Assembly: GCF_901482695.1 (NCBI RefSeq) | Contig: NZ_LR590484.1 | Span: 4,774,001-4,838,000 of the forward strand | DNA from: Sphingobacterium thalpophilum | GTDB taxonomy: Bacteria; Bacteroidota; Bacteroidia; Sphingobacteriales; Sphingobacteriaceae | Direction of reading: 5' to 3' | DNA length: 64,000 nucleotides | Shown here: piece by piece, positions 34,739 through 43,417 of the stretch | How positions within the stretch are numbered: the stretch's first letter is position 1 | Layout of the letters: each line of letters opens with the position of its first letter | Notes under the pieces: model-generated | Told to the model about the DNA's origin: nothing | Database searches by the model: none | What the model saw: the letters and a program-made list of their open reading frames with translations, nothing else | Program-made: the position numbers and the translations under genes

Positions 34739-35950
34739 TTATCGCATCCATTTCAATACCACGTAGAAACCCAAGGCTGTCAGTGATAAGGTAAGTGCAG
34801 TTGCCCACCAGAGGGTAGTGAAGCCAAAGGAATCTACAATTGAAGTGCCAAGGATCGGAGAGAAGATGTTTGCAGCAGAGAATGCCAATGAATTGAATCC
34901 CATATATGCTCCCTGCGTTTTTGGGGTAGACCGGTTGACCGAGACCGTCGCCATAAAAGGCAGGGTAAGCATTTCGCCAAGACCAAAAATAAGAAATGTA
35001 AAATATAGCCAGCCCAGCCCACCCATATAATTAAGCATGGCATACGAACTTGCACATAAAAATGTTCCGAATACCAGTGTACTGATCAGAGAGAATCTTT
35101 TTTCGGCGATGTGAACCACGAACATTTCCAAAAGTACGATCACAAAGCCACTCCAGCCCAACAGAAAGCCAATCTGATGATCATCTAAATGATGCACCTG
35201 TCTATAAAACAATGGTAATGTTGTAATAAGCTGAAAGAAGCAGAACGAGAAGATGCAACAGAAAATGTTAAACAGGATAAATGGGATGTCGGTATAGGGG
35301 TTTCTGCTCTGCACGGTATCAGTCGCTGACAGTATTTCCTTGTTTGTTTTGACGACTGTCCGTTTCTGTCTTTTATGGAAAAACATAAAGAAAATAATTG
35401 CGGCGGACATAACGGCAAAGGAATTTCCATAGAAGATCCAGTCGAACGAGATGGTAGCGAGAAATCCCGCAACTGCCGGGCCAATGGAAAATCCCAAGTT
35501 TATCGCCAGACGGTTTAGGGAGAATGCACGTGTAATATTTTCTGGTTTGGCGTAGCTTGCGACAGATACAGAATTCGCTGGCCTGAATGCGTCAAATATA
35601 AGGCTGAGCGTGAAAATCATTGCCGATAAGGACTGAACCTCCTTAAACCAGGGAATCAACAGGAACAGTGGGGCAGCCAGCACCAAGCTACCAAACTGTA
35701 CCTTAAAGCTGCCAATGCGATCGGTAAGCCAACCACCGATATAGGACCCACATACGGAACCGATGCCGTAACTCATCAGAACTATTCCGATCTGCTTGAT
35801 GTTAAAATGAAGGACCTGCGTCATATATAAACCCAAAAAAGGGATAACCATACTCCCCATTCTGTTGATCAGCATAACAACAGCCAAAAGCCAGGCTGCC
35901 TGTGAGAGTCCTTTAAAGGAGTCTAGATAAATGGATATAATTTTCTTCAT
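34739..35950 (-). CDS. Major facilitator superfamily transporter
   Basis: The 403 residues contain twelve hydrophobic segments. GGWLTDRIGSFKVQFGS is the loop 2-3 motif (GxxxDRxGRR type), and FSLNRLAINLGFSIGPAVAGFL fits the fifth-helix antiporter motif seen in drug and sugar exporters. It is an inner-membrane carrier and resembles YajR/MdtH-like multidrug carriers by length, but the substrate is open. It has no operon partner. Confidence 0.88.
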   Translation of the reverse strand: MKKIISIYLDSFKGLSQAAWLLAVVMLINRMGSMVIPFLGLYMTQVLHFNIKQIGIVLMSYGIGSVCGSYIGGWLTDRIGSFKVQFGSLVLAAPLFLLIPWFKEVQSLSAMIFTLSLIFDAFRPANSVSVASYAKPENITRAFSLNRLAINLGFSIGPAVAGFLATISFDWIFYGNSFAVMSAAIIFFMFFHKRQKRTVVKTNKEILSATDTVQSRNPYTDIPFILFNIFCCIFSFCFFQLITTLPLFYRQVHHLDDHQIGFLLGWSGFVIVLLEMFVVHIAEKRFSLISTLVFGTFLCASSYAMLNYMGGLGWLYFTFLIFGLGEMLTLPFMATVSVNRSTPKTQGAYMGFNSLAFSAANIFSPILGTSIVDSFGFTTLWWATALTLSLTALGFYVVLKWMR

Positions 35951-36107
35951 CCAAATGATGTTTTTGCGCTAGTGAACAATCTTCCCTTATACATCTGATA
36001 CGTATTGAAAACGGTTCCAGGAATAGTTGGTTCAATTTTCAGAAAAATGCCAAATTGATTTGGTCAATTTGGCATCTGTTATCTGCAATACTTATTATTA
36101 AATAATC

Positions 36108-37067
36108 CTATGCCAGCAGCGTATCCTGTATTGTTGGATCAACCTGATATGTAGTGGCTACCATCTGTTTTTTACGGGACCCAGCCTCCAAAATAAAGTC
36201 AATACGTCCCAAGTTGATACCAGCGAAGCCCACTTGGTTAACGACAGTCTGTGCGCCTTTGAGATTAGTGACCAACGTTGGTTCTTTAAGGAAAGTGTGT
36301 GTGTGCCCGCCGATGATTAAGTCAATATCTGCTGTTTTGGCTGCCAGTATCAGGTCCGAGACCTTGTCATTTTCATACTTGTAACCTAGATGCGACAGAC
36401 AGACGATAAGGTCACAATGATGCTTTTCTTTCAGGATTTTGACGATTTTGTTAGATACCGCTATAGGGTCTAAATACTTCATCCCCTTATAGTTGTTGGG
36501 GTCCACCAAACCTTCAATATCCACCCCGAGACCAAATACTCCGATTTTGATCCCTCCCTTATGGAATATCGTATAATCCTGGGTTTTTCCTTCGAGCACC
36601 GTGCCTTTAAAATCGTAATTTGCGGTAAGGAAAGGAAACTTGGCATGGTCCAGATATTTTACGAGTCCATCCAGCCCGTTGTCAAACTCGTGATTGCCAA
36701 ATGTGCCGGCGTCATAGCCCAGTTTGCTCATCAGGTCCAGCTCTAATTTTCCACCGAACAGATTAAAATATGGGGTTCCCTGGAACATATCTCCTGCATC
36801 CAGCAATAGCAGATGCTCTTCTTCATTGCGTATTTTATTGATCAATGTGCTACGCCGTGCCACACCGCCCAAACCCTGATATTTGCCGCCGTCCATAGGA
36901 AAGGGCTCGATTCGGCTGTGCACATCGTTGGTATGCAAAATGGTCAGCCTTATTTTTTTACTTCTGGCCTCCGTATCGAAAGGCAGCGAGCTCAATGCAA
37001 GAGCCGTAGACAGAGCGCCAGCCTGCTTAATAAACGCTCTTCGATTAATTGATTTTAATTCTTCCAT
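36108..37067 (-). CDS. 5'-nucleotidase-type metallophosphatase domain, Tat-exported
   Basis: These 319 residues make up only the N-terminal metallophosphoesterase half of a UshA-like 5'-nucleotidase. A twin-arginine signal (NRRAFIKQAG, then a hydrophobic ALSTALALSSLPF) is followed by LTILHTNDVHSRIEPF, LDAGDMFQGTPYF, FGNHEFDNGLDG and IIGGHTHTFL, the dimetal ligands. The substrate-binding C-terminal half is a separate upstream gene that overlaps this one by 23 bases. The likely role is hydrolysis of extracytoplasmic nucleotides to nucleosides. Confidence 0.9.
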   Translation of the reverse strand: MEELKSINRRAFIKQAGALSTALALSSLPFDTEARSKKIRLTILHTNDVHSRIEPFPMDGGKYQGLGGVARRSTLINKIRNEEEHLLLLDAGDMFQGTPYFNLFGGKLELDLMSKLGYDAGTFGNHEFDNGLDGLVKYLDHAKFPFLTANYDFKGTVLEGKTQDYTIFHKGGIKIGVFGLGVDIEGLVDPNNYKGMKYLDPIAVSNKIVKILKEKHHCDLIVCLSHLGYKYENDKVSDLILAAKTADIDLIIGGHTHTFLKEPTLVTNLKGAQTVVNQVGFAGINLGRIDFILEAGSRKKQMVATTYQVDPTIQDTLLA

Positions 37068-37806
37068 CTAATACCGCATTTACTTCTTTACCTTCTTTCG
37101 TTAATTGACTCACATATTCGATCAGTCCTTCGCGCATCCGCTGTGGATAGTTTATCCGTGACACTGATTGCGTCAACAGGGTAAGGTTGTCACCACCGTT
37201 GGCAAGGTAATCATAGGTTACCAGCTTGTATAGCTTATTATCATCGATAGCTTGCCCTTTGATTTTGATATCCTGCGCCCCGTTAGCTGAGATCATCAAC
37301 GTCATACCCGCTATAGGCTGTCCATGTGTCTTTGCGATATAGTCAGCAAGTTGACGTATTTGGCTTCCTTTTAGCTCAATGACCGTCAGCGTATTTTCGA
37401 ACGGCATTACTTCAAAGATATGTCCAACCGTAATGTCGCCAGCTTTAAGATCATTACGGATTCCGCCTTTGGTTGCAAAAGCCAGATCAGCCGGATTGTG
37501 TGCAAAGTGATCACTCATCCATAACAATGCTTCACAGAAGAAGTTTCCCATCAAGGTTTCGGGAGTTTTGTCTTTTGTCAGCGCTTTACCTGCGTGACCG
37601 ATGACACGGTTCATCTCAGCTTCCATTTTTTGTTTAAAAGGCTCATATATCGATACCACTGTGGGATCTGCTTGCACCTCGCTATTGATGGAGTATTGCC
37701 GAAAATCTTTTTGCGTAGGATAAAGCTGTTTTGAGCAGCTTGAGGCCATCAAAACTGAGATAATCCCGATACTACCTATAAAGGCAATTTGTTTTGATAA
37801 ATTCAT
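37045..37806 (-). CDS. 5'-nucleotidase C-terminal domain lipoprotein
   Basis: From ATG 37806 this 253-residue protein has a lipoprotein signal (IISVLMASSCSK). The rest is the 5_nucleotid_C domain: FFCEALLWMSDH, LAFATKGGIRNDL, and MPFENTLTVIELKGSQIRQ, with YKLVTYDYLANGGDN at the nucleotide-stacking region. It lacks the phosphatase half, which is encoded next and overlaps it by 23 bases. The two probably assemble, or replace a single UshA. The different export signals (Sec lipoprotein here, Tat for the partner) are the odd point. Confidence 0.88.
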   Translation of the reverse strand: MNLSKQIAFIGSIGIISVLMASSCSKQLYPTQKDFRQYSINSEVQADPTVVSIYEPFKQKMEAEMNRVIGHAGKALTKDKTPETLMGNFFCEALLWMSDHFAHNPADLAFATKGGIRNDLKAGDITVGHIFEVMPFENTLTVIELKGSQIRQLADYIAKTHGQPIAGMTLMISANGAQDIKIKGQAIDDNKLYKLVTYDYLANGGDNLTLLTQSVSRINYPQRMREGLIEYVSQLTKEGKEVNAVLDGRIKIN

Positions 37807-37830
37807 ATAGTTAGTTAACAGATATGCTGG

Positions 37831-37838
37831 CAAAGTTA
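37831..37838 (-). promoter_or_regulatory. Candidate -7 element of the split nucleotidase operon
   Basis: On the minus strand TAACTTTG matches TAnnTTTG and lies 24 bases before ATG 37806. It supports that start over the in-frame alternative at 37833. Confidence 0.4.
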
Positions 37839-37957
37839 GCCATTTAAAAATGAAGATATCTTATCGGCGAGTGGTAATTTCGCAGAAAACATAAAAAAAA
37901 CAAAAGCTTAACATAAATCTACATTAAGCTTTGTCATATAATTAGAAAAATAACAAC

Positions 37958-39022
37958 CTAAGGCACGAGCTCTGCTTCGGGAAGATGATCCAGAGATCTC
38001 CGATCAGCATGATTAGGTGGAGTGTCCGGCATTGCTCCATCGAGCTTCTTCTTATTTTTGTTTTTGTCAGCCAATTTGCTACGGTATGCCTTCCAGTTCA
38101 TCAACAATACAGAGAATAAAATTACGGTTAGCCCGATTATCTGTAATGAAGTGACCGCATGAGAGGTGAAAAAGTGACTGAGTATAAGTGCAATGATGGG
38201 ATTTACATAGGCGTATGTACTCACCTCCATTGCCGGTCTGACTTGCAGAAGCCAGATGTATGAGCTAAAGGCCAGGATAGAACCGAAAGTAATTAGGTAA
38301 CCCAGATTAAACCAGTCCACAGGCGCTACATTTCTTACCTCAAACGATGCATATTCACCCGTAAGGAGGGCGGTCACATTAAAAAGGATACCTGCTGTAA
38401 CCATTTGCCAGGCCGTTTTGACCATGACGTGTAAATCTTCTTTTTCTCCTTCTGCAGGTTTCTTGAAATATTTGGAGACCAGCGACCCTACCGTCCACGC
38501 AATAGAACCCAGAACAAGGATGCATAGCGCAATTACTCTTAAAGTGCCGTTTGCATTATTGTCGGAAGCGACGATCTGTTCGGCGAACAACATCACAACA
38601 CCCAGGAATCCCATAACGACGCCGGCGACTGTCGTTAGGCTACTGAAATTCTCTTTCCATTTTGGTTTGTCTAAGATAATAAACCAAATGGCAGCCGCTG
38701 CTGCAATAATTGCCGCAATACCGCCGGAAACATATTGCTCTGCCCAGATCACACCAGCCATATCAATAAATAGGAGGAGGAAGCCAACAAATGCCGCCTG
38801 CAGGATGGAGCGCTTATTAAACAGTTTATAACCTTTTAGCGCGCAGATCGTCATCAGTATAGCACTGGCAGTTATAAAACGGAATGAACCTAAGATAAAC
38901 GGTGGAAAACTATGAAGGGCTTTTTCTATAAAGAAAAACGTTGAACCCCACACCACATAAATAATAAAATATGCAATAATAACCATTAATGGGTTTGCAG
39001 ACCTCTTTTGTCCTTGCAACAT
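37958..39022 (-). CDS. EamA/DMT-family transporter
   Basis: This 354-residue membrane protein has ten hydrophobic helices and duplicated EamA domains. IYVVWGSTFFFIEKAL near the start and YAYVNPIIALILSHFF late are the conserved marks of the YedA/RhtA-like branch. The C-terminal 45 residues are polar and basic. Such carriers export amino acids or small metabolites. It lies 18 bases after the Lrp-type gene, so the regulator probably controls it, as in many Lrp/exporter pairs. Confidence 0.92.
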   Translation of the reverse strand: MLQGQKRSANPLMVIIAYFIIYVVWGSTFFFIEKALHSFPPFILGSFRFITASAILMTICALKGYKLFNKRSILQAAFVGFLLLFIDMAGVIWAEQYVSGGIAAIIAAAAAIWFIILDKPKWKENFSSLTTVAGVVMGFLGVVMLFAEQIVASDNNANGTLRVIALCILVLGSIAWTVGSLVSKYFKKPAEGEKEDLHVMVKTAWQMVTAGILFNVTALLTGEYASFEVRNVAPVDWFNLGYLITFGSILAFSSYIWLLQVRPAMEVSTYAYVNPIIALILSHFFTSHAVTSLQIIGLTVILFSVLLMNWKAYRSKLADKNKNKKKLDGAMPDTPPNHADRRSLDHLPEAELVP

Positions 39023-39029
39023 AACTAAA

Positions 39030-39037
39030 CCTCCTTT
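39030..39037 (-). promoter_or_regulatory. Near-perfect Shine-Dalgarno of the EamA gene
   Basis: On the minus strand AAAGGAGG lies seven bases before the ATG at 39022. This is a strong anti-16S match in a phylum where most leaders are A-rich and lack one. Confidence 0.65.
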
Positions 39038-39040
39038 CTG

Positions 39041-39514
39041 TTATTCAGGTATAACAACCTGCTGATCTTCTTTTACTGTTTGAAGTACGATGGTAGTACG
39101 AGTAGAAATAATTCCCTCAATTTTACTCAAAGTGTTTCGCATCAAATCCACTAAGCCTGTTGAATCGGCGGTTCTCACTTTAATAAGATAACCATCGTCG
39201 CCGGCGATATCATGAACTTCTTGTACCTCAGGGATTTCAGCGAGTGCCAGGCCCACGCGTTGCTCCCCGATAATATCATTGGCTTTGATAAATATAAACG
39301 ACAACAGTTTTTGATCGACCGCTGCCGGATTGATCCTCGCACTGTACTTTAATATAACATCCTTCTGTTCAAGCTTTTTCACTCGCTCTAATATAGCAGA
39401 AGGGGCCATTCCAAGTTCTCTCGCAATGTCAGCGTTGTTGATTCGTCCGTTATCCTGCATTAAACGCAGAATTTTGTAATCAACTTGATCCAAATTATAT
39501 TCTACCTTTGTCAT
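39041..39514 (-). CDS. Lrp/AsnC-family transcriptional regulator
   Basis: This 157-residue protein has an N-terminal winged helix (DYKILRLMQDNGRINNADIA, then APSAILERVKKLEQKDVI) and a C-terminal RAM/AsnC ligand-binding domain (VQEVHDIAGDDGYLIKV). It is the first gene of a two-gene operon with the EamA exporter, and its promoter contains a perfect palindrome, so it probably controls itself and the exporter. The effector is likely an amino acid. Confidence 0.95.
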   Translation of the reverse strand: MTKVEYNLDQVDYKILRLMQDNGRINNADIARELGMAPSAILERVKKLEQKDVILKYSARINPAAVDQKLLSFIFIKANDIIGEQRVGLALAEIPEVQEVHDIAGDDGYLIKVRTADSTGLVDLMRNTLSKIEGIISTRTTIVLQTVKEDQQVVIPE

Positions 39515-39522
39515 TTCGAGTG

Positions 39523-39553
39523 CAAAGATAATGAATATTGCACAATATTCAAA
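39523..39553 (-). promoter_or_regulatory. Promoter of the Lrp-EamA operon
   Basis: Read on the minus strand, TTTG at 39553-39550 (-33) and TATCTTTG at 39530-39523 (-7) are separated by exactly 19 bases, an ideal Bacteroidota promoter. The -7 ends 8 bases before the start codon, so the message is nearly leaderless. Confidence 0.7.
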
Positions 39554-39577
39554 ATATTATTATATATAATGAATATT
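39533..39577. promoter_or_regulatory. Tandem palindromic operator in the Lrp promoter
   Basis: GAATATTG-CA-CAATATTC (39533-39550) is a perfect 18-base palindrome filling the spacer between -33 and -7. Upstream, ATTATATATAAT (39559-39570) is another palindrome flanked by AATATT on both sides. This is consistent with autorepression by the Lrp-type protein. Confidence 0.65.
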
Positions 39578-39693
39578 ATTCTGGCATCTTGGGGTTGATA
39601 CAAAATTATGTTCGGTGAAGGTTGATTGATACCTGACGATAGGCTACTAGGCTGCTCATCAAAGAGTTTTGTTTGATTGATTCCTTGGTATAA

Positions 39694-40197
39694 TCAACAA
39701 TTATATCTATTTCTGAGCTGTATGATAATATTTCGCGTCGAAAGGATGACTGCCAGTCCGATGAGACAACCAACGCATACACAGCCGAATCTATCTAAAG
39801 CAGCAAAATATGATCGGCTTTCCTGCTCGTGCAGATAGACTATAATCAGTGCAACCATGGATGTGCGAGCTACCGCCATGATATTAAGTGTTTTACATAT
39901 GATTAACGAAGCGATAATGCCGATGATCATGGCATATAGCTGCGAAATAGGAACAAAATATAAGGTAAGGCCGATAGCTGATCCAATAAAATTAGATTTA
40001 GCCCGATCGATCGCAATTTTCTGGGATTCGTTCTCCTGAGGAGAGATCACCAAGATGATGGAGATAAGGGTCCATGAAACGGAATATTCTGGAAATGACA
40101 CAAAAAGAATGTAGCCCAGTAAGAAACCGATGAGCACCCGTATAGTATAGATGATGAAGTCTGAATGTAATGTGTACCGCAGAATGAGATTACGCAT
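39694..40197 (-). CDS. FUSC-like inner-membrane protein
   Basis: From ATG 40197 (167 residues) the protein has about five hydrophobic segments: TIRVLIGFLLGYILFVSF, WTLISIILVISP, GSAIGLTLYFVPISQLYAMIIG and CVGCLIGLAVIL. IILVISPQENESQKIAIDRAKSNFIGSAIG fits the FUSC_2 domain (aromatic acid exporter and fusaric acid resistance type). It is only the membrane half, as is usual for small family members. An earlier start at 40242 is unlikely because a -7 element lies there. Confidence 0.7.
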   Translation of the reverse strand: MRNLILRYTLHSDFIIYTIRVLIGFLLGYILFVSFPEYSVSWTLISIILVISPQENESQKIAIDRAKSNFIGSAIGLTLYFVPISQLYAMIIGIIASLIICKTLNIMAVARTSMVALIIVYLHEQESRSYFAALDRFGCVCVGCLIGLAVILSTRNIIIQLRNRYNC

Positions 40198-40231
40198 ATT
40201 AAAAGAAATCAAATTAATAATTACTGCCCCG

Positions 40232-40239
40232 CAAAAATA
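40232..40239 (-). promoter_or_regulatory. Candidate -7 element of the FUSC-like gene
   Basis: On the minus strand TATTTTTG matches TAnnTTTG, 34 bases before ATG 40197. No -33 match was found. Confidence 0.35.
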
Positions 40240-40372
40240 CATCCAATCATTGGACTCATAAAGACTAAAATGAGTTTAAGCCTGTGTTTTTGCACTTTTG
40301 TGCGTTTTCTTTATTTTATACTGCATGTTTCTTGCAAATAATGCTTCTCATGAATGATAAATTTAACTAAAT

Positions 40373-43324
40373 TTGTTTTCTACTTTAAATGCAAATTCAG
40401 TGAAAGATAACAATCAATTAGCCTTATTGGCAACTCAACTGAAAGGCGAGTTGTATTATCGTGATACCGCTTCAGACCAGACGATGTTGCTAGCATATTC
40501 GACGGACGCTTCTGTTTATCAAGAAAAGCCATTGGCGGTGGCCATTCCTTCTGATATCAATGATCTCAAGTATCTAATTGATTTTGCACGGAAATACCAG
40601 ACGACTTTGATTCCGCGTACAGCTGGTACTTCCCTGGCCGGACAAGTTGTGGGAAACGGTATCGTCGTCGATATCTCTCGCCACTTCAATCGCATTTTGG
40701 AGCTGAATGTAGAAGAAAAGTGGGTACGTGTACAACCTGGTGTCATACGCGATGACCTGAATAATTACCTCAGGCCATTCGGACTGATGTTCGGACCCGA
40801 GACTTCGACAGCCAGCCGGGCCATGGTAGGTGGAATGATAGGTAATAATTCGTCGGGTCTGCATTCGATCGTATGGGGTGACACTCGGCACAATCTGATT
40901 TCGGCCCATGTGATTCTGGATGATAAATCTGAGGCCGTTTTTGAACAATTGAACGAAGCTACTTTTTTTAAAAAGCTATTACAGTCTGGTCGTGAAGGCG
41001 ATATCTATCGACAGTTGAATGAGCTCTTGACAAATGAGCAAAACCGGGCTGATATTAATTCTGGTTATCCCAAACGGTCTATTACACGTCGTAATACGGG
41101 ATACGCTCTCGACATCCTCAGCGACCAGTCCCGGCCGTTTAATTTGTGCAATCTCCTTGCCGGCTCCGAGGGTACGCTTGCTATTGTAACGGAGGCCAAA
41201 CTGAGGTTAATGCCGTTGCCGCCTCAGGAGCTCGGTCTGCTATGTGTGCATTTTGCGGATATGGTTGAGTGTATGCAAGGTAATATTGTAGCTTTAAACC
41301 ATCGGCCGGAGGCCTCCGAACTGGTTGACAAATATATCTTGGATTTTACGGTAGGGCACCCAACCTATAAATATAACCGTTTTTTTATTGAGGGTGACCC
41401 ACAGGCGCTATTGATTGTCGAATTCCGTGGACGCGACGCTAACGAGGCTGCGGCGAAGGCAATGGCCTTGAAGGCGGAACTTATAGCAAAAGGCTTAGGC
41501 TATGCTTATCCTTATATTACAGGAGCTGAAGAGACAAATATGGTCTGGGATGTTCGAAAAGCAGGACTTGGACTTATCCGTAACCTTCCCGGGGATAGCC
41601 AGCCGGTCAATTTGATCGAAGACTGCGCGGTGTCGCCTGAAGATTTACCTGCTTATGTCAGCGATATCCAGCAACTACTAAAAGAGGAGGGAGTACATGC
41701 CTCTTATTATGCTCATGCTGGCGCTGGCGAGCTCCATATTGAACCTTTTGTAAACCTGAAGACAGAAGCTGGTAAACGTACTTTCCGTTCTATACTTGAA
41801 AAGACCAGCAGTCTTGTGTTAAAATATAATGGATCACTTAGTGGCGAGCATGGTGATGGACGTCTGCGTGGAGAATTTATTGGGAAAGTGCTTGGAGAGA
41901 AGGTGTATAAACTTCTGGAAAAAGTAAAATTTATCTTCGATCCCAATGGAATATTTAACGCCGATAAGATCGTGAATACCCCCCCAATGGATGCTAATTT
42001 GCGGTATGATAACAATCACAACCGAGCAGAGATCAAGACTTATTTTGATTTCTCCAAAGAGGAGTCGATCCTGCGCCTGGCAGAAAAGTGTTCAGGCTCG
42101 GGAGATTGCCGGAAAAGTGAAATTACTGGTGGTACTATGTGTCCCTCTTTTATGGCTACACGGGATGAGAAGGATACAACAAGGGCCAGAGCCAATATCC
42201 TGCGACAATTTCTGACTAATTCAACCCAAAGGAACCGTTTTGATCATGAAGAAATCAAGGAGGTGATGGATCTTTGCTTAAGCTGCAAAGGTTGTAAAAC
42301 GGAATGTCCATCGAGTGTGGACGTAGCCAAAATGAAGGCAGAATTCTTACAGCATTATTACGATGTGCATGGGGCCAGTATCCGGGCAAGACTGATCGCT
42401 AACTTCACGGATTCCCAAAGATTGGGGTCACTTGTCGCTCCCCTATACAATTTCGTTATAAACAACAGGTTTTTGTCCGGCTTGGTAAAGAGGGCAGTAG
42501 GTTTTGCCCCTAAACGTTCGCTGCCTATGGTCAATGGTACCGCATTAAGCCACTGGGTAAAAAAGCAGCGCTCAGGCTCCATGGGTGGTAAGCGAAAAGT
42601 ATATCTTTTTTCTGACGAGTTTACCGAATATAATGACGCTGAAATTGGCATTACTGCTTATAAATTACTTACTGCCTTAGGCTATGAAGTCGTGATTCCA
42701 AACCATGTCCAGAGCGGCCGTACTTTTTTATCTAAAGGTTTTGTAAAGGAGGCAAAGAAGATTGCACATAAAAATGTCATGTTTTTAAAAGATCTAATCA
42801 CGGATGAAACGCCACTGCTGGGCATTGAACCCTCGGGTATTATCACATTTAGGGATGAATACTTAAGCTTAGTGGACAAGGATATGCAACAAGATGCGCA
42901 GCGGCTTGCGAAAAACGCCTTAATGATCGATGAATTTCTGCTCGCCGAAATAAAAGCTGGCCGGATTCATCAAGAGCAGTTTACGGTAGCCAGCCGCAAG
43001 ATTAAATTGCATGGACATTGTTACCAGAAAGCTTTCCATTTGGTCGCAGTGACTGAACAGGTGCTTTCTTTTCCGTCGAATTACAGTGTGGAGGTCATTC
43101 CATCTGGATGTTGCGGTATGGCCGGATCGTTCGGTTACGAAGCCGAACATTACGATGTTTCCATGAAAGTGGCAGAATTGGTACTGCTGCCCGCAGTGCG
43201 AAATACAGATGAGCAAACTTTGATTGCCGCAGCTGGGACTTCATGCAGGCACCAGATTAAAGATGGTACAGGCAGAAAGTCTTTGCATCCCGTAGAAATT
43301 TTGTACGATGCTTTATTGAAATAA
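40373..43324 (+). CDS. FAD-linked oxidase fused to 4Fe-4S and CCG domains (GlcD-GlcF / D-lactate dehydrogenase type)
   Basis: This 983-residue protein joins an FAD_binding_4 domain (TLIPRTAGTSLAGQVVG, then GGMIGNNSSGLHS, roughly 50-170), an FAD-oxidase C-terminal domain (YYAHAGAGELH, GSLSGEHGDGR), two 4Fe-4S clusters (CSGSGDC with MCPS near 575-600; CLSCKGCKTECPS near 645) and a CCG domain (HGHCYQKA, SGCCGMAGSFGYE near 910). Such fusions oxidise D-lactate, glycolate or another 2-hydroxy acid and pass electrons to the quinone pool. The start is uncertain: TTG 40373 as given, or GTG 40400. A TAAATTTG overlaps the TTG, which favours the later start. Confidence 0.9.
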   Translation: MFSTLNANSVKDNNQLALLATQLKGELYYRDTASDQTMLLAYSTDASVYQEKPLAVAIPSDINDLKYLIDFARKYQTTLIPRTAGTSLAGQVVGNGIVVDISRHFNRILELNVEEKWVRVQPGVIRDDLNNYLRPFGLMFGPETSTASRAMVGGMIGNNSSGLHSIVWGDTRHNLISAHVILDDKSEAVFEQLNEATFFKKLLQSGREGDIYRQLNELLTNEQNRADINSGYPKRSITRRNTGYALDILSDQSRPFNLCNLLAGSEGTLAIVTEAKLRLMPLPPQELGLLCVHFADMVECMQGNIVALNHRPEASELVDKYILDFTVGHPTYKYNRFFIEGDPQALLIVEFRGRDANEAAAKAMALKAELIAKGLGYAYPYITGAEETNMVWDVRKAGLGLIRNLPGDSQPVNLIEDCAVSPEDLPAYVSDIQQLLKEEGVHASYYAHAGAGELHIEPFVNLKTEAGKRTFRSILEKTSSLVLKYNGSLSGEHGDGRLRGEFIGKVLGEKVYKLLEKVKFIFDPNGIFNADKIVNTPPMDANLRYDNNHNRAEIKTYFDFSKEESILRLAEKCSGSGDCRKSEITGGTMCPSFMATRDEKDTTRARANILRQFLTNSTQRNRFDHEEIKEVMDLCLSCKGCKTECPSSVDVAKMKAEFLQHYYDVHGASIRARLIANFTDSQRLGSLVAPLYNFVINNRFLSGLVKRAVGFAPKRSLPMVNGTALSHWVKKQRSGSMGGKRKVYLFSDEFTEYNDAEIGITAYKLLTALGYEVVIPNHVQSGRTFLSKGFVKEAKKIAHKNVMFLKDLITDETPLLGIEPSGIITFRDEYLSLVDKDMQQDAQRLAKNALMIDEFLLAEIKAGRIHQEQFTVASRKIKLHGHCYQKAFHLVAVTEQVLSFPSNYSVEVIPSGCCGMAGSFGYEAEHYDVSMKVAELVLLPAVRNTDEQTLIAAAGTSCRHQIKDGTGRKSLHPVEILYDALLK

Positions 43325-43417
43325 GATAAAAACATTGGTCATAGTTGTTTGTTATCAGTAATAATGGTAATATTATAAAACAATATCTCAATAATTACTG
43401 ATAATAAACAATTCACC

